In this document: positions 1-6,736 of the stretch, in pieces
Position numbering within the stretch: the first letter of the stretch is position 1
Layout: every line of letters starts with the position of its first letter
Assembly: GCA_013042025.1 (NCBI GenBank)
Contig: JABDQY010000150.1
Location: forward strand, 1-10,858
Reading direction: 5' to 3'
Length of the DNA: 10,858 bases
Source: Bacteroidia bacterium
GTDB taxonomy: Bacteria > Bacteroidota > Bacteroidia > NS11-12g > UBA9320
Notes under the pieces: generated by a model
Told to the model about the DNA's origin: nothing
The model's database searches: none
Seen by the model: the letters and a program-made list of their open reading frames with translations, nothing else
Translations under genes and position numbers: made by a program

Positions 1-1391
1 CTATTATTCAATACAATGATTTTAAGATTTGAGGGTAGCTTGTTATTCCACAATCCATTAATGTCATATAAGAATGCAACATCTCCGGTTATCAAATACA
101 CGGTCTTCTTTGTACAAATAGCCTCACCCACTGCAGTTGAGGTACACCCGTCTATTCCACTTGTCCCTCTATTACTTCGAACCTCAATATTCATTGTATC
201 TATTATACCTTTGAGATACGAAGCATACCTTACTGACATTGAATTAGCCAAGTGAAGAATAGCATTTTCGGGGAGCTTTTCCAAGACCGCTTTAACCGCA
301 GAGAATTCAGTGAATTCATCCCAGGTTAATGCATCATATTTTTGGTTAAATGAATCTGTTTTGGCCATCCATTCCGATTTAAAACTAGACCATTGTGCCA
401 TCCCAATTAATTGTTCTTCACCTTTCCAAATGTCAGGGTTACTTGAATCAACCCATATTGGTTTTGTTCCGAACATAGATCCAATTTCATTGTAGTTTGA
501 AATATGGTAATGAACCTTTGGAGCAAACTTTTTTAGGAATAATTTGAGCCCTTTGGACACTGTTGTTGTTCCTGTGGTGATTAAAACATCAGGTCTCAGA
601 TTTTCGCAGCCTTTAAATTCTGATTCAATTTGGTTAAATAAGAATGCATCCCAAGAGCTTATTTCTGAAGAAATATTTGATGTAACATCAGATAATTCTA
701 TGGTTTGCCAAGCAAGACAGTCTATGCTTAATTTTACCTCTTCTCCACTTTCCATTCCATTGAATACCAAGATTTGTCTTCCTAAAAAATCTTCATTTAA
801 GTGTTCTTGCAATTTCAATAATGAAATATGCTGTGAGCTATTCATTTCCATTGTTTGAACTGAGTTTTCAACTGAACTCATATCCTCATAAAAAGGTTCA
901 CGGATTGGAACATTGATATGAATTGGTCCGGGAATACCTTCGTCCCAATGCTTGTTTACTTGTAAAGCAATCTTTGCGAATTCAGTTTCATTCGTATATA
1001 CTGAAGGAGTTTCAAAAGATGCTCGAATGTGATTCGCAAATACCTTTTTTTGGCGAATTGCTTGACCATCCCACGCATCAATTTGCTCTGGAGGTCGATC
1101 CGCTGTAATAACAATTAATGGTACTCGAGCATAGAAAGCTTCGGCAATTGCAGGATAGTAATTCAAAGCGGCTGTTCCACTTGTACAATTCAGAATAACT
1201 GGTGCCTTAAGATGTTTTGCCATTCCAAGTGCAATAAATCCTGCACTTCGTTCATCAGCAATAGAAGATATTGGCAAATTAGAGTTTGAGATAGCATTTA
1301 AAATTGGAGCATTTCTACTTCCAGGAGAAAGCACCGCTCGATTAGCTTTTAACGCTGAAATTAAACTATTTATACATCTGTTTACTCCCAT
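1..1391 (-). CDS. menD: MenD, SEPHCHC synthase (partial, 3' end beyond window)
   Basis: Thiamine-diphosphate enzyme of menaquinone biosynthesis. It joins 2-oxoglutarate (losing CO2) to isochorismate, giving 2-succinyl-5-enolpyruvyl-6-hydroxy-3-cyclohexene-1-carboxylate in the cytoplasm. The reverse strand is open for 463 codons and leaves the window at base 1. Visible family marks are SPGSRNAP (about residues 22-29), ADERSAGF with the catalytic Glu47 (E. coli Glu55), TSGTAALNYYPA, TADRPPE and GQAIRQ. Near the left edge is the ThDP/Mg motif, with GD at about 436-437, FLYDINGLW, and VLNN where the sequence ends. The family is usually about 550 residues, so roughly 90 C-terminal residues are missing. 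The start is the ATG at 1391: an in-frame TAG lies three codons upstream, with only TTG as an alternative, and there is no clear Shine-Dalgarno. The N-terminus is about seven residues shorter before PGSR than in E. coli. The gene diverges from odhB. The family call is very secure. Confidence 0.95.
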   Translation of the reverse strand, partial: MGVNRCINSLISALKANRAVLSPGSRNAPILNAISNSNLPISSIADERSAGFIALGMAKHLKAPVILNCTSGTAALNYYPAIAEAFYARVPLIVITADRPPEQIDAWDGQAIRQKKVFANHIRASFETPSVYTNETEFAKIALQVNKHWDEGIPGPIHINVPIREPFYEDMSSVENSVQTMEMNSSQHISLLKLQEHLNEDFLGRQILVFNGMESGEEVKLSIDCLAWQTIELSDVTSNISSEISSWDAFLFNQIESEFKGCENLRPDVLITTGTTTVSKGLKLFLKKFAPKVHYHISNYNEIGSMFGTKPIWVDSSNPDIWKGEEQLIGMAQWSSFKSEWMAKTDSFNQKYDALTWDEFTEFSAVKAVLEKLPENAILHLANSMSVRYASYLKGIIDTMNIEVRSNRGTSGIDGCTSTAVGEAICTKKTVYLITGDVAFLYDINGLWNNKLPSNLKIIVLNN

Positions 1392-1448
1392 CAATTGCTA
1401 CAAAGTTGAATTCTTTATTTTTAAAACAAAGAAGTTAAAAATCTATTT

Positions 1449-1456
1449 TACCTTTG
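1449..1456 (+). promoter_or_regulatory. Putative Bacteroidota -7 promoter element of odhB
   Basis: TACCTTTG fits the Bacteroidota sigma-factor -7 consensus TAnnTTTG exactly. It ends 17 bp before the odhB ATG, inside the 81-bp menD/odhB divergent intergenic region. I see no good TTTG-type -33 box at the usual distance, so this rests on the -7 element alone. Confidence 0.45.
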
Positions 1457-1472
1457 ACACGTTTTTACACAA

Positions 1473-2711
1473 ATGGCAATAGAATTAAAAATACCCTCAG
1501 TCGGAGAATCCGTTACTCAAGTAACTATCGCAACTTGGTTAAAAGAAGATGGCGAATATGTTGAAATGGACGAGGCTGTGGCTGAGTTAGAAAGCGACAA
1601 GGCAACCGTTGAATTAAATGCAGAAAAATCTGGTGTTTTAAAGATATTGGTTGAAGAAGGTGAAGATGTTGAAATTGGAGCTGTTGTTGCTAGTATTGAT
1701 ACAGATGCTCCTGCTCCAGAAGGTAAAACTGAACCTGCTCCTTCTGAAACAAAAAGTGAGACTCCTGTTGCCAAAGTAGAAGCTAAACCTAAAGAAGATA
1801 CTACTCCTGCAACAAAGAATTATGCTACCGGTTCTCCTAGTCCTTCAGCATCAAAAATTCTTGCGGAGAAAGGAATAAATCCAGCGAATATTGTTGGTAC
1901 TGGAAAAGACGGAAGAATCACAAAATACGATGCGATGATGGCTGAAGCTGGAGCATTTGATTATGCAACTCCAAGTGAGCCAAGCAGAGAGCAACATAGA
2001 GAAAAAATGAGCAACTTAAGAAAAACAGTTGCTCGTAGATTAGTTGCCGCTAAAAACGAAACTGCCATGTTAACCACTTTTAATGAGGTAAACATGCAAC
2101 CTATCTTCGATATCCGTTCTAAGAATAAAGAGAAATTTAAAGAAACACACGGTGTTGGTCTTGGCTTCATGAGCTTCTTTACACGTGCCTGTGCTCTTTC
2201 ATTACAAAAATTCCCGAAAGTGAATGCCTACTTAGACGGAGAAGAAATGGTAATCAACGATTTTGTTGATATATCAATTGCTGTAAGTAGCCCTAAAGGT
2301 TTAATGGTACCTGTAATGCGTAATGTGGAATCAATGACCATGTGGGAAATTGAAGCTGAAGTTAAACGTTTAGCTCTTAAAGCTAGAGATGCCAAACTAA
2401 CAATTCCAGAAATGACAGGTGGAACTTTCACCATTACAAACGGTGGTGTGTTTGGAAGTATGCTAAGTACTCCAATTATAAATCCTCCTCAAAGTGCAAT
2501 TTTAGGAATGCACAACATTGTTGAACGACCAATAGTTGAAAATGGACAAATTGTAGCACGACCAATTATGTTTGTTGCTTTAAGCTACGACCACAGAATT
2601 ATAGATGGGAAAGAATCTGTTGGATTCTTGGTAAGCGTAAAAAACTATCTCGAAAATCCAGAGACCATGCTTATGGGTAAAGACCCTATGGATGTGTTAT
2701 TGGGATTCTAA
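1473..2711 (+). CDS. odhB: Dihydrolipoyllysine-residue succinyltransferase (E2 of 2-oxoglutarate dehydrogenase)
   Basis: E2 core of the 2-oxoglutarate dehydrogenase complex (also called sucB). It carries the succinyl group on a lipoyl arm and transfers it to CoA in the TCA cycle. At 412 residues it has the usual length. Domains in order: a lipoyl domain (1-78) with the lipoylated Lys43 in ESDKATVE; a Pro/Ala/Glu/Lys-rich linker (about 79-119); a peripheral subunit-binding domain (about 122-157; SPSASKIL, GTGKDGRITKYD); and a catalytic acyltransferase domain (about 178-412) with GGVFGSMLSTPIINPPQSA and the active-site motif DHRIIDG (His374, Asp378). SPSVGESV-type N-terminus (IPSVGESVTQ) and the INPPQSAILGMH stretch favour the succinyl enzyme over acetyl or branched-chain E2s. 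The E1 gene (sucA/odhA) is not next to it in this window. The gene appears monocistronic: it has a putative promoter just upstream and a terminator 20 bp after the stop. Confidence 0.96.
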   Translation: MAIELKIPSVGESVTQVTIATWLKEDGEYVEMDEAVAELESDKATVELNAEKSGVLKILVEEGEDVEIGAVVASIDTDAPAPEGKTEPAPSETKSETPVAKVEAKPKEDTTPATKNYATGSPSPSASKILAEKGINPANIVGTGKDGRITKYDAMMAEAGAFDYATPSEPSREQHREKMSNLRKTVARRLVAAKNETAMLTTFNEVNMQPIFDIRSKNKEKFKETHGVGLGFMSFFTRACALSLQKFPKVNAYLDGEEMVINDFVDISIAVSSPKGLMVPVMRNVESMTMWEIEAEVKRLALKARDAKLTIPEMTGGTFTITNGGVFGSMLSTPIINPPQSAILGMHNIVERPIVENGQIVARPIMFVALSYDHRIIDGKESVGFLVSVKNYLENPETMLMGKDPMDVLLGF

Positions 2712-2730
2712 ATTATAATTAAAAAATTGA

Positions 2731-2761
2731 AAGCCTCTCGTTTTTACGAGGGGCTTTTTTT
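2731..2761 (+). terminator. Rho-independent terminator after odhB
   Basis: A 10-bp stem, AAGCCTCTCG (2731-2740) with CGAGGGGCTT (2747-2756), contains one G-U pair and closes a 6-nt TTTTTA loop. The right arm runs into seven consecutive T (2755-2761). It lies 20 bp after the odhB stop codon. Confidence 0.9.
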
Positions 2762-2807
2762 ATGCTATAGACTTATCTAAAGAACATAAAGCATTGAATA
2801 ACTCTAT

Positions 2808-2815
2808 TACTTTTG
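2808..2815 (+). promoter_or_regulatory. Putative -7 promoter element of the DUF1801 gene
   Basis: TACTTTTG matches TAnnTTTG and ends 25 bp before the ATG at 2840. It sits downstream of the odhB terminator, where a new promoter would be expected. No convincing -33 box is visible. Confidence 0.4.
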
Positions 2816-2839
2816 AATTTCATATTTTAGCATCCCAGT

Positions 2840-3208
2840 ATGATTGACCAACTTCAGCAAATCTATTTAAAGCAAGAAGAGCCTAACCACAGTTGCTTAC
2901 TAGCTTTGCGAACTATCATTCTTGAAATGGATCCAGATGTTAGCGAAACAATTAAGTATGGAATGCCATGCTTTTGCTACAAACAAAAGATGTTTTGTTA
3001 TCTCTGGACCGATAAGAAAAGCAGTTTGCCATATGTCCTTTTTGTGGAAGGGAAACACCTCAACCATCCTTTGTTGGAATCTGGTGATAGGACAAGAATG
3101 AAAACCTTTACTATTAACCCCAATGAGGATATACCGATTGATAGTCTTAGCACTCTTCTGAATCAGGCATTGGATTTATACCGAAATGGCACATTAAAAA
3201 CAAAGTAA
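2840..3208 (+). CDS. DUF1801 (YdhG/YjbR-CyaY-like) domain protein
   Basis: Small cytoplasmic protein of 122 residues with no signal peptide or membrane segment. The stretch ETIKYGMPCFCYKQKMFCYL (about 36-55) is typical of the DUF1801 family: a helix followed by K-Y/W-G-M-P-x-F and a strand. The following EGKHLNHPLLESGDRTRMK and the closing helix with LDLY also fit the short Bacteroidota version. The biochemical role of these proteins is not established, so no function is claimed. It follows the odhB terminator and a putative -7 element, and the GNAT gene begins 20 bp later, so the two may be co-transcribed. The ATG at 2840 gives the full domain; no Shine-Dalgarno is seen. Confidence 0.8.
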   Translation: MIDQLQQIYLKQEEPNHSCLLALRTIILEMDPDVSETIKYGMPCFCYKQKMFCYLWTDKKSSLPYVLFVEGKHLNHPLLESGDRTRMKTFTINPNEDIPIDSLSTLLNQALDLYRNGTLKTK

Positions 3209-3210
3209 AC

Positions 3211-3218
3211 TACATTTG
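3211..3218 (+). promoter_or_regulatory. Possible -7 promoter element of the GNAT gene
   Basis: TACATTTG matches TAnnTTTG. It lies two bases after the upstream stop codon and ends 10 bases before the ATG at 3229. It could give the acetyltransferase its own transcript with a very short leader. It may also be a chance match in AT-rich DNA. Confidence 0.3.
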
Positions 3219-3228
3219 TATACAGTCC

Positions 3229-3753
3229 ATGGAATCCAAGCGTATCATCTTTAGAGAACGTACTAAAACATTGATGGAAACACTCATTGTTTCATCGCTT
3301 AAGGAGCAAATGGAGTTTTTAGGTTATTCAGAACCGATTTTGACTCAGACTGAAGTTGAAAAAACAAAACAAAGCTTAAGAAAAATAGAGCAAATTGTTT
3401 GGTTCGATTTAATTGAAAAACAATCCAATAAAGTTATAGGAAGTTGTGGATTTCACAATTGGGTTAAAGAGCATAAGCGAGCAGAAATTGGATACTATTT
3501 GCATCCAGAATTTAGATCCAAAGGATATATGGTGGAAGCTACCAAGAACGTTATTGAATATGGATTTAGCGAGATGGAGCTGATACGTATCGAAGCATTC
3601 CTTGACCCGGAGAACGGTCCTTCACTTGGTATTATGTCTCATTTCAACTTTTCAAAAGAAGGATTAATGCGTGAACATTATATTAGCAATGAGAACGTCT
3701 ACGATTCCGTAGTTTTCTCCTTGCTAAAAAGAGAATGGAAATCTTCTTCTTAG
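3229..3753 (+). CDS. GNAT-family N-acetyltransferase (RimJ/RimL-like)
   Basis: Predicted acetyl-CoA-dependent N-acetyltransferase of 174 residues, the usual size for a single GNAT domain. The N-terminus has the RimJ/RimL layout (SKRIIFRE). Strands with IGSCGFHNW (about 70-78) and RAEIGYYLHPEFRSKGYMVEA (84-104) form motif A. The pyrophosphate-binding turn is R96-S-K-G99-Y, and then comes a helix (TKNVIEYGF). IEAFLDPENGPSLGIM followed by FSKEGLMREH (121-150) is the usual Asn-Ser region and C-terminal EG turn; the common GF before KEG is NF here. The substrate cannot be read from sequence and could be a protein N-terminus, a ribosomal protein or a small amine. The gene is convergent with the oxygenase gene on the other strand, and no terminator hairpin is seen in the 34 bp between them. 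Confidence 0.88.
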   Translation: MESKRIIFRERTKTLMETLIVSSLKEQMEFLGYSEPILTQTEVEKTKQSLRKIEQIVWFDLIEKQSNKVIGSCGFHNWVKEHKRAEIGYYLHPEFRSKGYMVEATKNVIEYGFSEMELIRIEAFLDPENGPSLGIMSHFNFSKEGLMREHYISNENVYDSVVFSLLKREWKSSS

Positions 3754-3787
3754 ATCATTCTAATTCATCCAATGTTCTTTTTATTTC

Positions 3788-4690
3788 TTACACTATTTCT
3801 TTAACAACAGCTGGTCTCTGGCTTAATTCATGATAACAGATACGGTCTTTCAGAAAATAATGAACAACCATACTTTTTCGAGTTCGATTCTTATCGATAT
3901 GAGGTAAACCTCCATGCACTAAATTGGCATGCCAAATAAGTATATCTCCTTTTTTAGCATGTAACATTTGCATTTCTAAATCACTATTAGCTAATTCTTT
4001 TTCTAAATAGTTTTCATAATTCTTATTGGGGTTTGGAGAAAGTATTGGACCCGTACTATTCCCAATATTTCTATTCGTAGCATACGGCATCTTATGACTT
4101 CCAGGATAATAAAACAATGTACCATTCTGTTCGTCTACATCTTCTAATGCCACCCAGATGGCAATTAATCCACCCAATGGGTATGTGGCCATATGTACAC
4201 TATCGCTATGTGCTTTTTGTTCACTTCCAGATAAAAAATTTATGCTTTGAAATGGGACAACTTCACTTCCGCATAATTCCTGAAGTTTAGCCTTAACACG
4301 CTGATTATTAATCACTTTTTCAAGAATAGGCACCTTCTCGTAGGCAAATAATATTTTCTTTTGTGTGAAATTAAAATCGATTTTCCCTTCAGCTAATCCA
4401 GTTTCAATATCTGCATTAATCTTGTCAATAAACTCTTCTGAAAAAAAACCGTCCAATTTTACAAATCCGTTTAGTTCCCATAGGTCATCAGTTGCAGTAT
4501 AACCTGGAGTGATATCTGGTAAATTCTCAAAATGTTTCGAGCTTAACGACTGCCATACTTTTCGTTTCAAGCCATACTTATCATATAAAGCTTTATTGGA
4601 TTTCAAATACTTGTAATTGACAAGGTTATTAATAAAATAAACAACCTTCAACCTTCTAAAGAGTCCGGTGTATTTGTCAAAAAATCTCAT
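3788..4690 (-). CDS. Phytanoyl-CoA dioxygenase (PhyH)-family Fe(II)/2-oxoglutarate oxygenase
   Basis: Predicted non-haem iron, 2-oxoglutarate-dependent hydroxylase of 300 residues. The double-stranded beta-helix signature is complete: HxD at His161/Asp163 (AHSDSVHM), the distal His259 in NLVHGG, and an Arg after it (Arg269 or Arg271) to bind 2-oxoglutarate. Supporting PhyH features are WELNGFVKLDGFFSEEFID (71-89), the strand IAIWVALEDVDEQNGTL, PGSHK (196-200) and KKGDILIWHANLVHG. The first 50 residues are basic and aromatic but contain no clear signal peptide, so it is probably cytoplasmic. The substrate is unknown; relatives act on lipids, amino acids and small metabolites. Its ATG follows the oxyR stop directly (TAAATG, no gap), which implies translation coupled to oxyR and co-regulation with it. 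The iron centre makes a link to peroxide stress plausible, but this is inference. Confidence 0.88.
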   Translation of the reverse strand: MRFFDKYTGLFRRLKVVYFINNLVNYKYLKSNKALYDKYGLKRKVWQSLSSKHFENLPDITPGYTATDDLWELNGFVKLDGFFSEEFIDKINADIETGLAEGKIDFNFTQKKILFAYEKVPILEKVINNQRVKAKLQELCGSEVVPFQSINFLSGSEQKAHSDSVHMATYPLGGLIAIWVALEDVDEQNGTLFYYPGSHKMPYATNRNIGNSTGPILSPNPNKNYENYLEKELANSDLEMQMLHAKKGDILIWHANLVHGGLPHIDKNRTRKSMVVHYFLKDRICYHELSQRPAVVKEIV

Positions 4691-5638
4691 TTACATCAAC
4701 TCGATTATTTGAAGATCTTGATTCTCGGACACATATTTTGGCAATGACTGTTTTATCATTTCTTCAAGTTTGCCTATTACGCCTTCTTTAGCATAGAATT
4801 TTGTGTATATGAGACCAACTGCCCTTCCTGCACTATCTTCTTTAAATGCACGAAGATTATTCAATGAATCATCATCCAATTCTCCTGCTTCCCATTCAGG
4901 CATTATTGTAGCTCCGCCCTCTAAATCAACAACTTTTTTTAAGGTTTGCAGGTTACCACTCTCATAATTAAGTGCCATATGATTGAGTTGCTCATCTGGC
5001 AAACCACATAAATTGATAGCTTGTGTTCTGAAACAATTACCTTCAGATAACAACCATAATTTATCTTTTAAAAGATCTTCAACATCCCATGAGTTTTTAT
5101 TGGCACTTGGATGATTTGGATGTGCATATATTCTGAACTTTTCAACGTATAAATGTGATTCAGTTAAACTCGAATTATGCAGTGGAACAGATACAATTCC
5201 TACATCCAATTTATTCGCCTCCAATTCCTCTACAATTTCATGGGTTAGTCCTTCTTTAATGGTTAACTTTAGGTCTGGATACTTTTTTGCCACTTGACTT
5301 ATTAAGCGGGGAATAAGAGAATTTGAAATCGTTGGTAACACACCAATTTTTAAGTTTCCTGAAACTTCACCAGTAAACTCTTTGAGTATATTTTCAATCC
5401 GTGCAGTTTCATTATAAATTACTCGAGCTTGTTCAATAATTTTTTCTCCTAATGCGGTTGGAGTAATTGGTTGCTTGCTTCTATCAAAAATTAAAACACC
5501 TAATTCCTCCTCGAGCTTTTTCATTTGCATGCTAAGAGTTGGCTGTGTTACAAAGCTTGCTTCAGCTGCTTTGATAAAATTACGGTGCTCATCTAAAGCA
5601 ATGAGATACTGTATTTGAATGAGAGAAATATTTAACAT
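4691..5638 (-). CDS. oxyR: OxyR-type LysR-family hydrogen-peroxide regulator
   Basis: LysR-type transcription factor of 315 residues, the normal size. The N-terminal winged helix-turn-helix (about 1-65) reads YLIALDEHRNFIKAAE, then TQPTLSMQMKKLEEELG, closely resembling E. coli OxyR. A linker helix and a periplasmic-binding-like effector domain follow (about 92-300). The deciding feature is the Cys pair in SEGNCFRTQAINLCG: Cys202 and Cys211 are nine apart, as in E. coli OxyR Cys199/Cys208, with the conserved C-x-R-x-Q-A context. In that family the disulfide forms on peroxide exposure and switches DNA binding. The first gene of a two-gene unit, it is followed without a gap by the PhyH-family oxygenase and is divergent from a lipoprotein gene 80 bp away. 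LysR regulators commonly control themselves and a divergent neighbour. No catalase or dps gene lies in the window. Confidence 0.92.
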   Translation of the reverse strand: MLNISLIQIQYLIALDEHRNFIKAAEASFVTQPTLSMQMKKLEEELGVLIFDRSKQPITPTALGEKIIEQARVIYNETARIENILKEFTGEVSGNLKIGVLPTISNSLIPRLISQVAKKYPDLKLTIKEGLTHEIVEELEANKLDVGIVSVPLHNSSLTESHLYVEKFRIYAHPNHPSANKNSWDVEDLLKDKLWLLSEGNCFRTQAINLCGLPDEQLNHMALNYESGNLQTLKKVVDLEGGATIMPEWEAGELDDDSLNNLRAFKEDSAGRAVGLIYTKFYAKEGVIGKLEEMIKQSLPKYVSENQDLQIIELM

Positions 5639-5654
5639 GGTAAAAGAGTTGAGG

Positions 5655-5662
5655 CAAAGATA
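5655..5662 (-). promoter_or_regulatory. Putative -7 promoter element of oxyR
   Basis: On the minus strand the bases read TATCTTTG, an exact TAnnTTTG match, ending 16 bases before the oxyR ATG. The 80-bp region between oxyR and the divergent lipoprotein gene also contains GATAAT twice at 8-bp spacing (5659-5664 and 5667-5672). No full OxyR palindrome was recognised. Confidence 0.45.
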
Positions 5663-5718
5663 ATCCGATAATTTTTCAGATTTAGTTTACCATTTACCTT
5701 TTCTTTGTATGAATAGAT

Positions 5719-6645
5719 ATGAAACAATATTTTTTTATTCTTCTCGTTTTTCTGGCATCTTGTGCTCCTACCAAACTTAGCAACAAGTCTGCAGGAGAAC
5801 AGCTTGTAATCGAAACACAAAGTTTTGACAAACCGCTAACCTATATGGAAGTTGCTAAAAACTTTGAAGGAAATGAAACTCGTTCAATTATATCTGCTGA
5901 ACTTCTTCTAAAAGGAATTGACTTTGCTTTTGATGGAATTAAATCTGCAATTAAGAAAGGTGCTGAGCGGTATTATCAAGAATATGCGGTTAGTTTATAT
6001 AACAACACATTCTACTCTCAAAACTCCACACTGGGAACCTTAGATCCTGAGAATATTAAATTCAAAGGTTTTGTAATTACCAGATCTGTTGAATTGGAAG
6101 ATGGTAGAGATGTTGCATTAACAGCAAGTTTCAGCATGGATGAATCAAAATATATTGACATCTATACACAATCTAAGTTCTATCTTAAGTGTGATAGTAT
6201 CAATATCAATTACTCTAAAGTGAAAATGAATGCAAAGAAATGGTTTACCCCATGGACCTGGTTTATGAAAGTACAAGAGAAAATTAACCTAGATTTAGAA
6301 ATGGATATCTTAGCAAATTGGATCGATGAATCAGGATCAATTCATAAACAAGAGTCATTCGGAAAATTCTTCTTTCCTATTCGTGATTTTACAGTAGGAA
6401 ACAAAGATACTACTTACACAAACATTCCAATTGGTGGCTATTGCTATCTACCTCCACGGTCTGCAGCTTTTTGTATGAGTAGTAGAGGACAATGGGAGAA
6501 ATGCTATGGTCAAGGTGATTTTGATATCATTGCAAAAATTACTGAGAGCAGTAAAAACAATAAACTCAATAAAGTAATCTTCGACAATATCAGCATCCTT
6601 GAAGAAGTTGATGCTCAACCCATTAAAGACTTGCTTAACAAATAG
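5719..6645 (+). CDS. Predicted outer-envelope lipoprotein of unknown function
   Basis: A 308-residue protein with a textbook lipoprotein signal: MKQ, a hydrophobic core (YFFILLVF), then the lipobox L-A-S-C with lipidation on Cys15. The mature chain is predicted to be anchored to a membrane facing the periplasm or cell exterior. I do not recognise a family. Visible features are an amphipathic segment around 58-90 (AELLLKGIDFAFDGIKSAIKKGAERYY), beta-rich middle and end sections, an aromatic patch KWFTPWTWFMK (174-184), and Cys242, Cys252 and Cys262 exactly ten apart in the only Cys-rich part. The start at 5719 is set by the signal peptide. The gene is divergent from oxyR, which may regulate it (inference). 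The secreted protein 91 bp downstream reads the same way. Confidence 0.8.
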   Translation: MKQYFFILLVFLASCAPTKLSNKSAGEQLVIETQSFDKPLTYMEVAKNFEGNETRSIISAELLLKGIDFAFDGIKSAIKKGAERYYQEYAVSLYNNTFYSQNSTLGTLDPENIKFKGFVITRSVELEDGRDVALTASFSMDESKYIDIYTQSKFYLKCDSININYSKVKMNAKKWFTPWTWFMKVQEKINLDLEMDILANWIDESGSIHKQESFGKFFFPIRDFTVGNKDTTYTNIPIGGYCYLPPRSAAFCMSSRGQWEKCYGQGDFDIIAKITESSKNNKLNKVIFDNISILEEVDAQPIKDLLNK

Positions 6646-6646
6646 A

Positions 6647-6654
6647 TAGTTTTG
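6647..6654 (+). promoter_or_regulatory. Possible -7 promoter element upstream of the secreted protein gene
   Basis: TAGTTTTG matches TAnnTTTG. It sits just after the lipoprotein stop and 82 bases before the ATG at 6737. If used, the downstream gene has its own promoter and an approximately 75-base leader. It could also be a chance match. Confidence 0.25.
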
Positions 6655-6736
6655 TAATGAGAGCGTAATAATCCATATTTGAAGGAGAAAATCGTTTACC
6701 TAGATATTCCAAATCGAATCAATTAATTAAAACAGT

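Noticed and set aside
16..1108. Four plus-strand open frames of 61-104 codons
   Set aside because: They lie opposite the long minus-strand menD frame, which carries unmistakable family motifs, and they show no signal or domain of their own.
1517..2434. Minus-strand open frames inside odhB
   Set aside because: They are shadows of a full-length, strongly conserved E2 gene, with no plausible start context or recognisable product.
3754..3787. Bidirectional terminator between the GNAT and oxygenase genes
   Set aside because: The 34 bp contain T-rich runs but no stem of useful length.
5639..5718. A full OxyR binding site (ATAG-N7-CTAT pattern)
   Set aside because: Only the GATAAT direct repeat is visible; the four-element spacing of the E. 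coli consensus is not matched, so no operator is claimed.
5632..5820. 62-codon minus-strand frame overlapping the oxyR/lipoprotein intergenic region
   Set aside because: It covers the lipoprotein signal-peptide region antisense and the oxyR promoter region. The composition is not protein-like and there is no homology I recognise.
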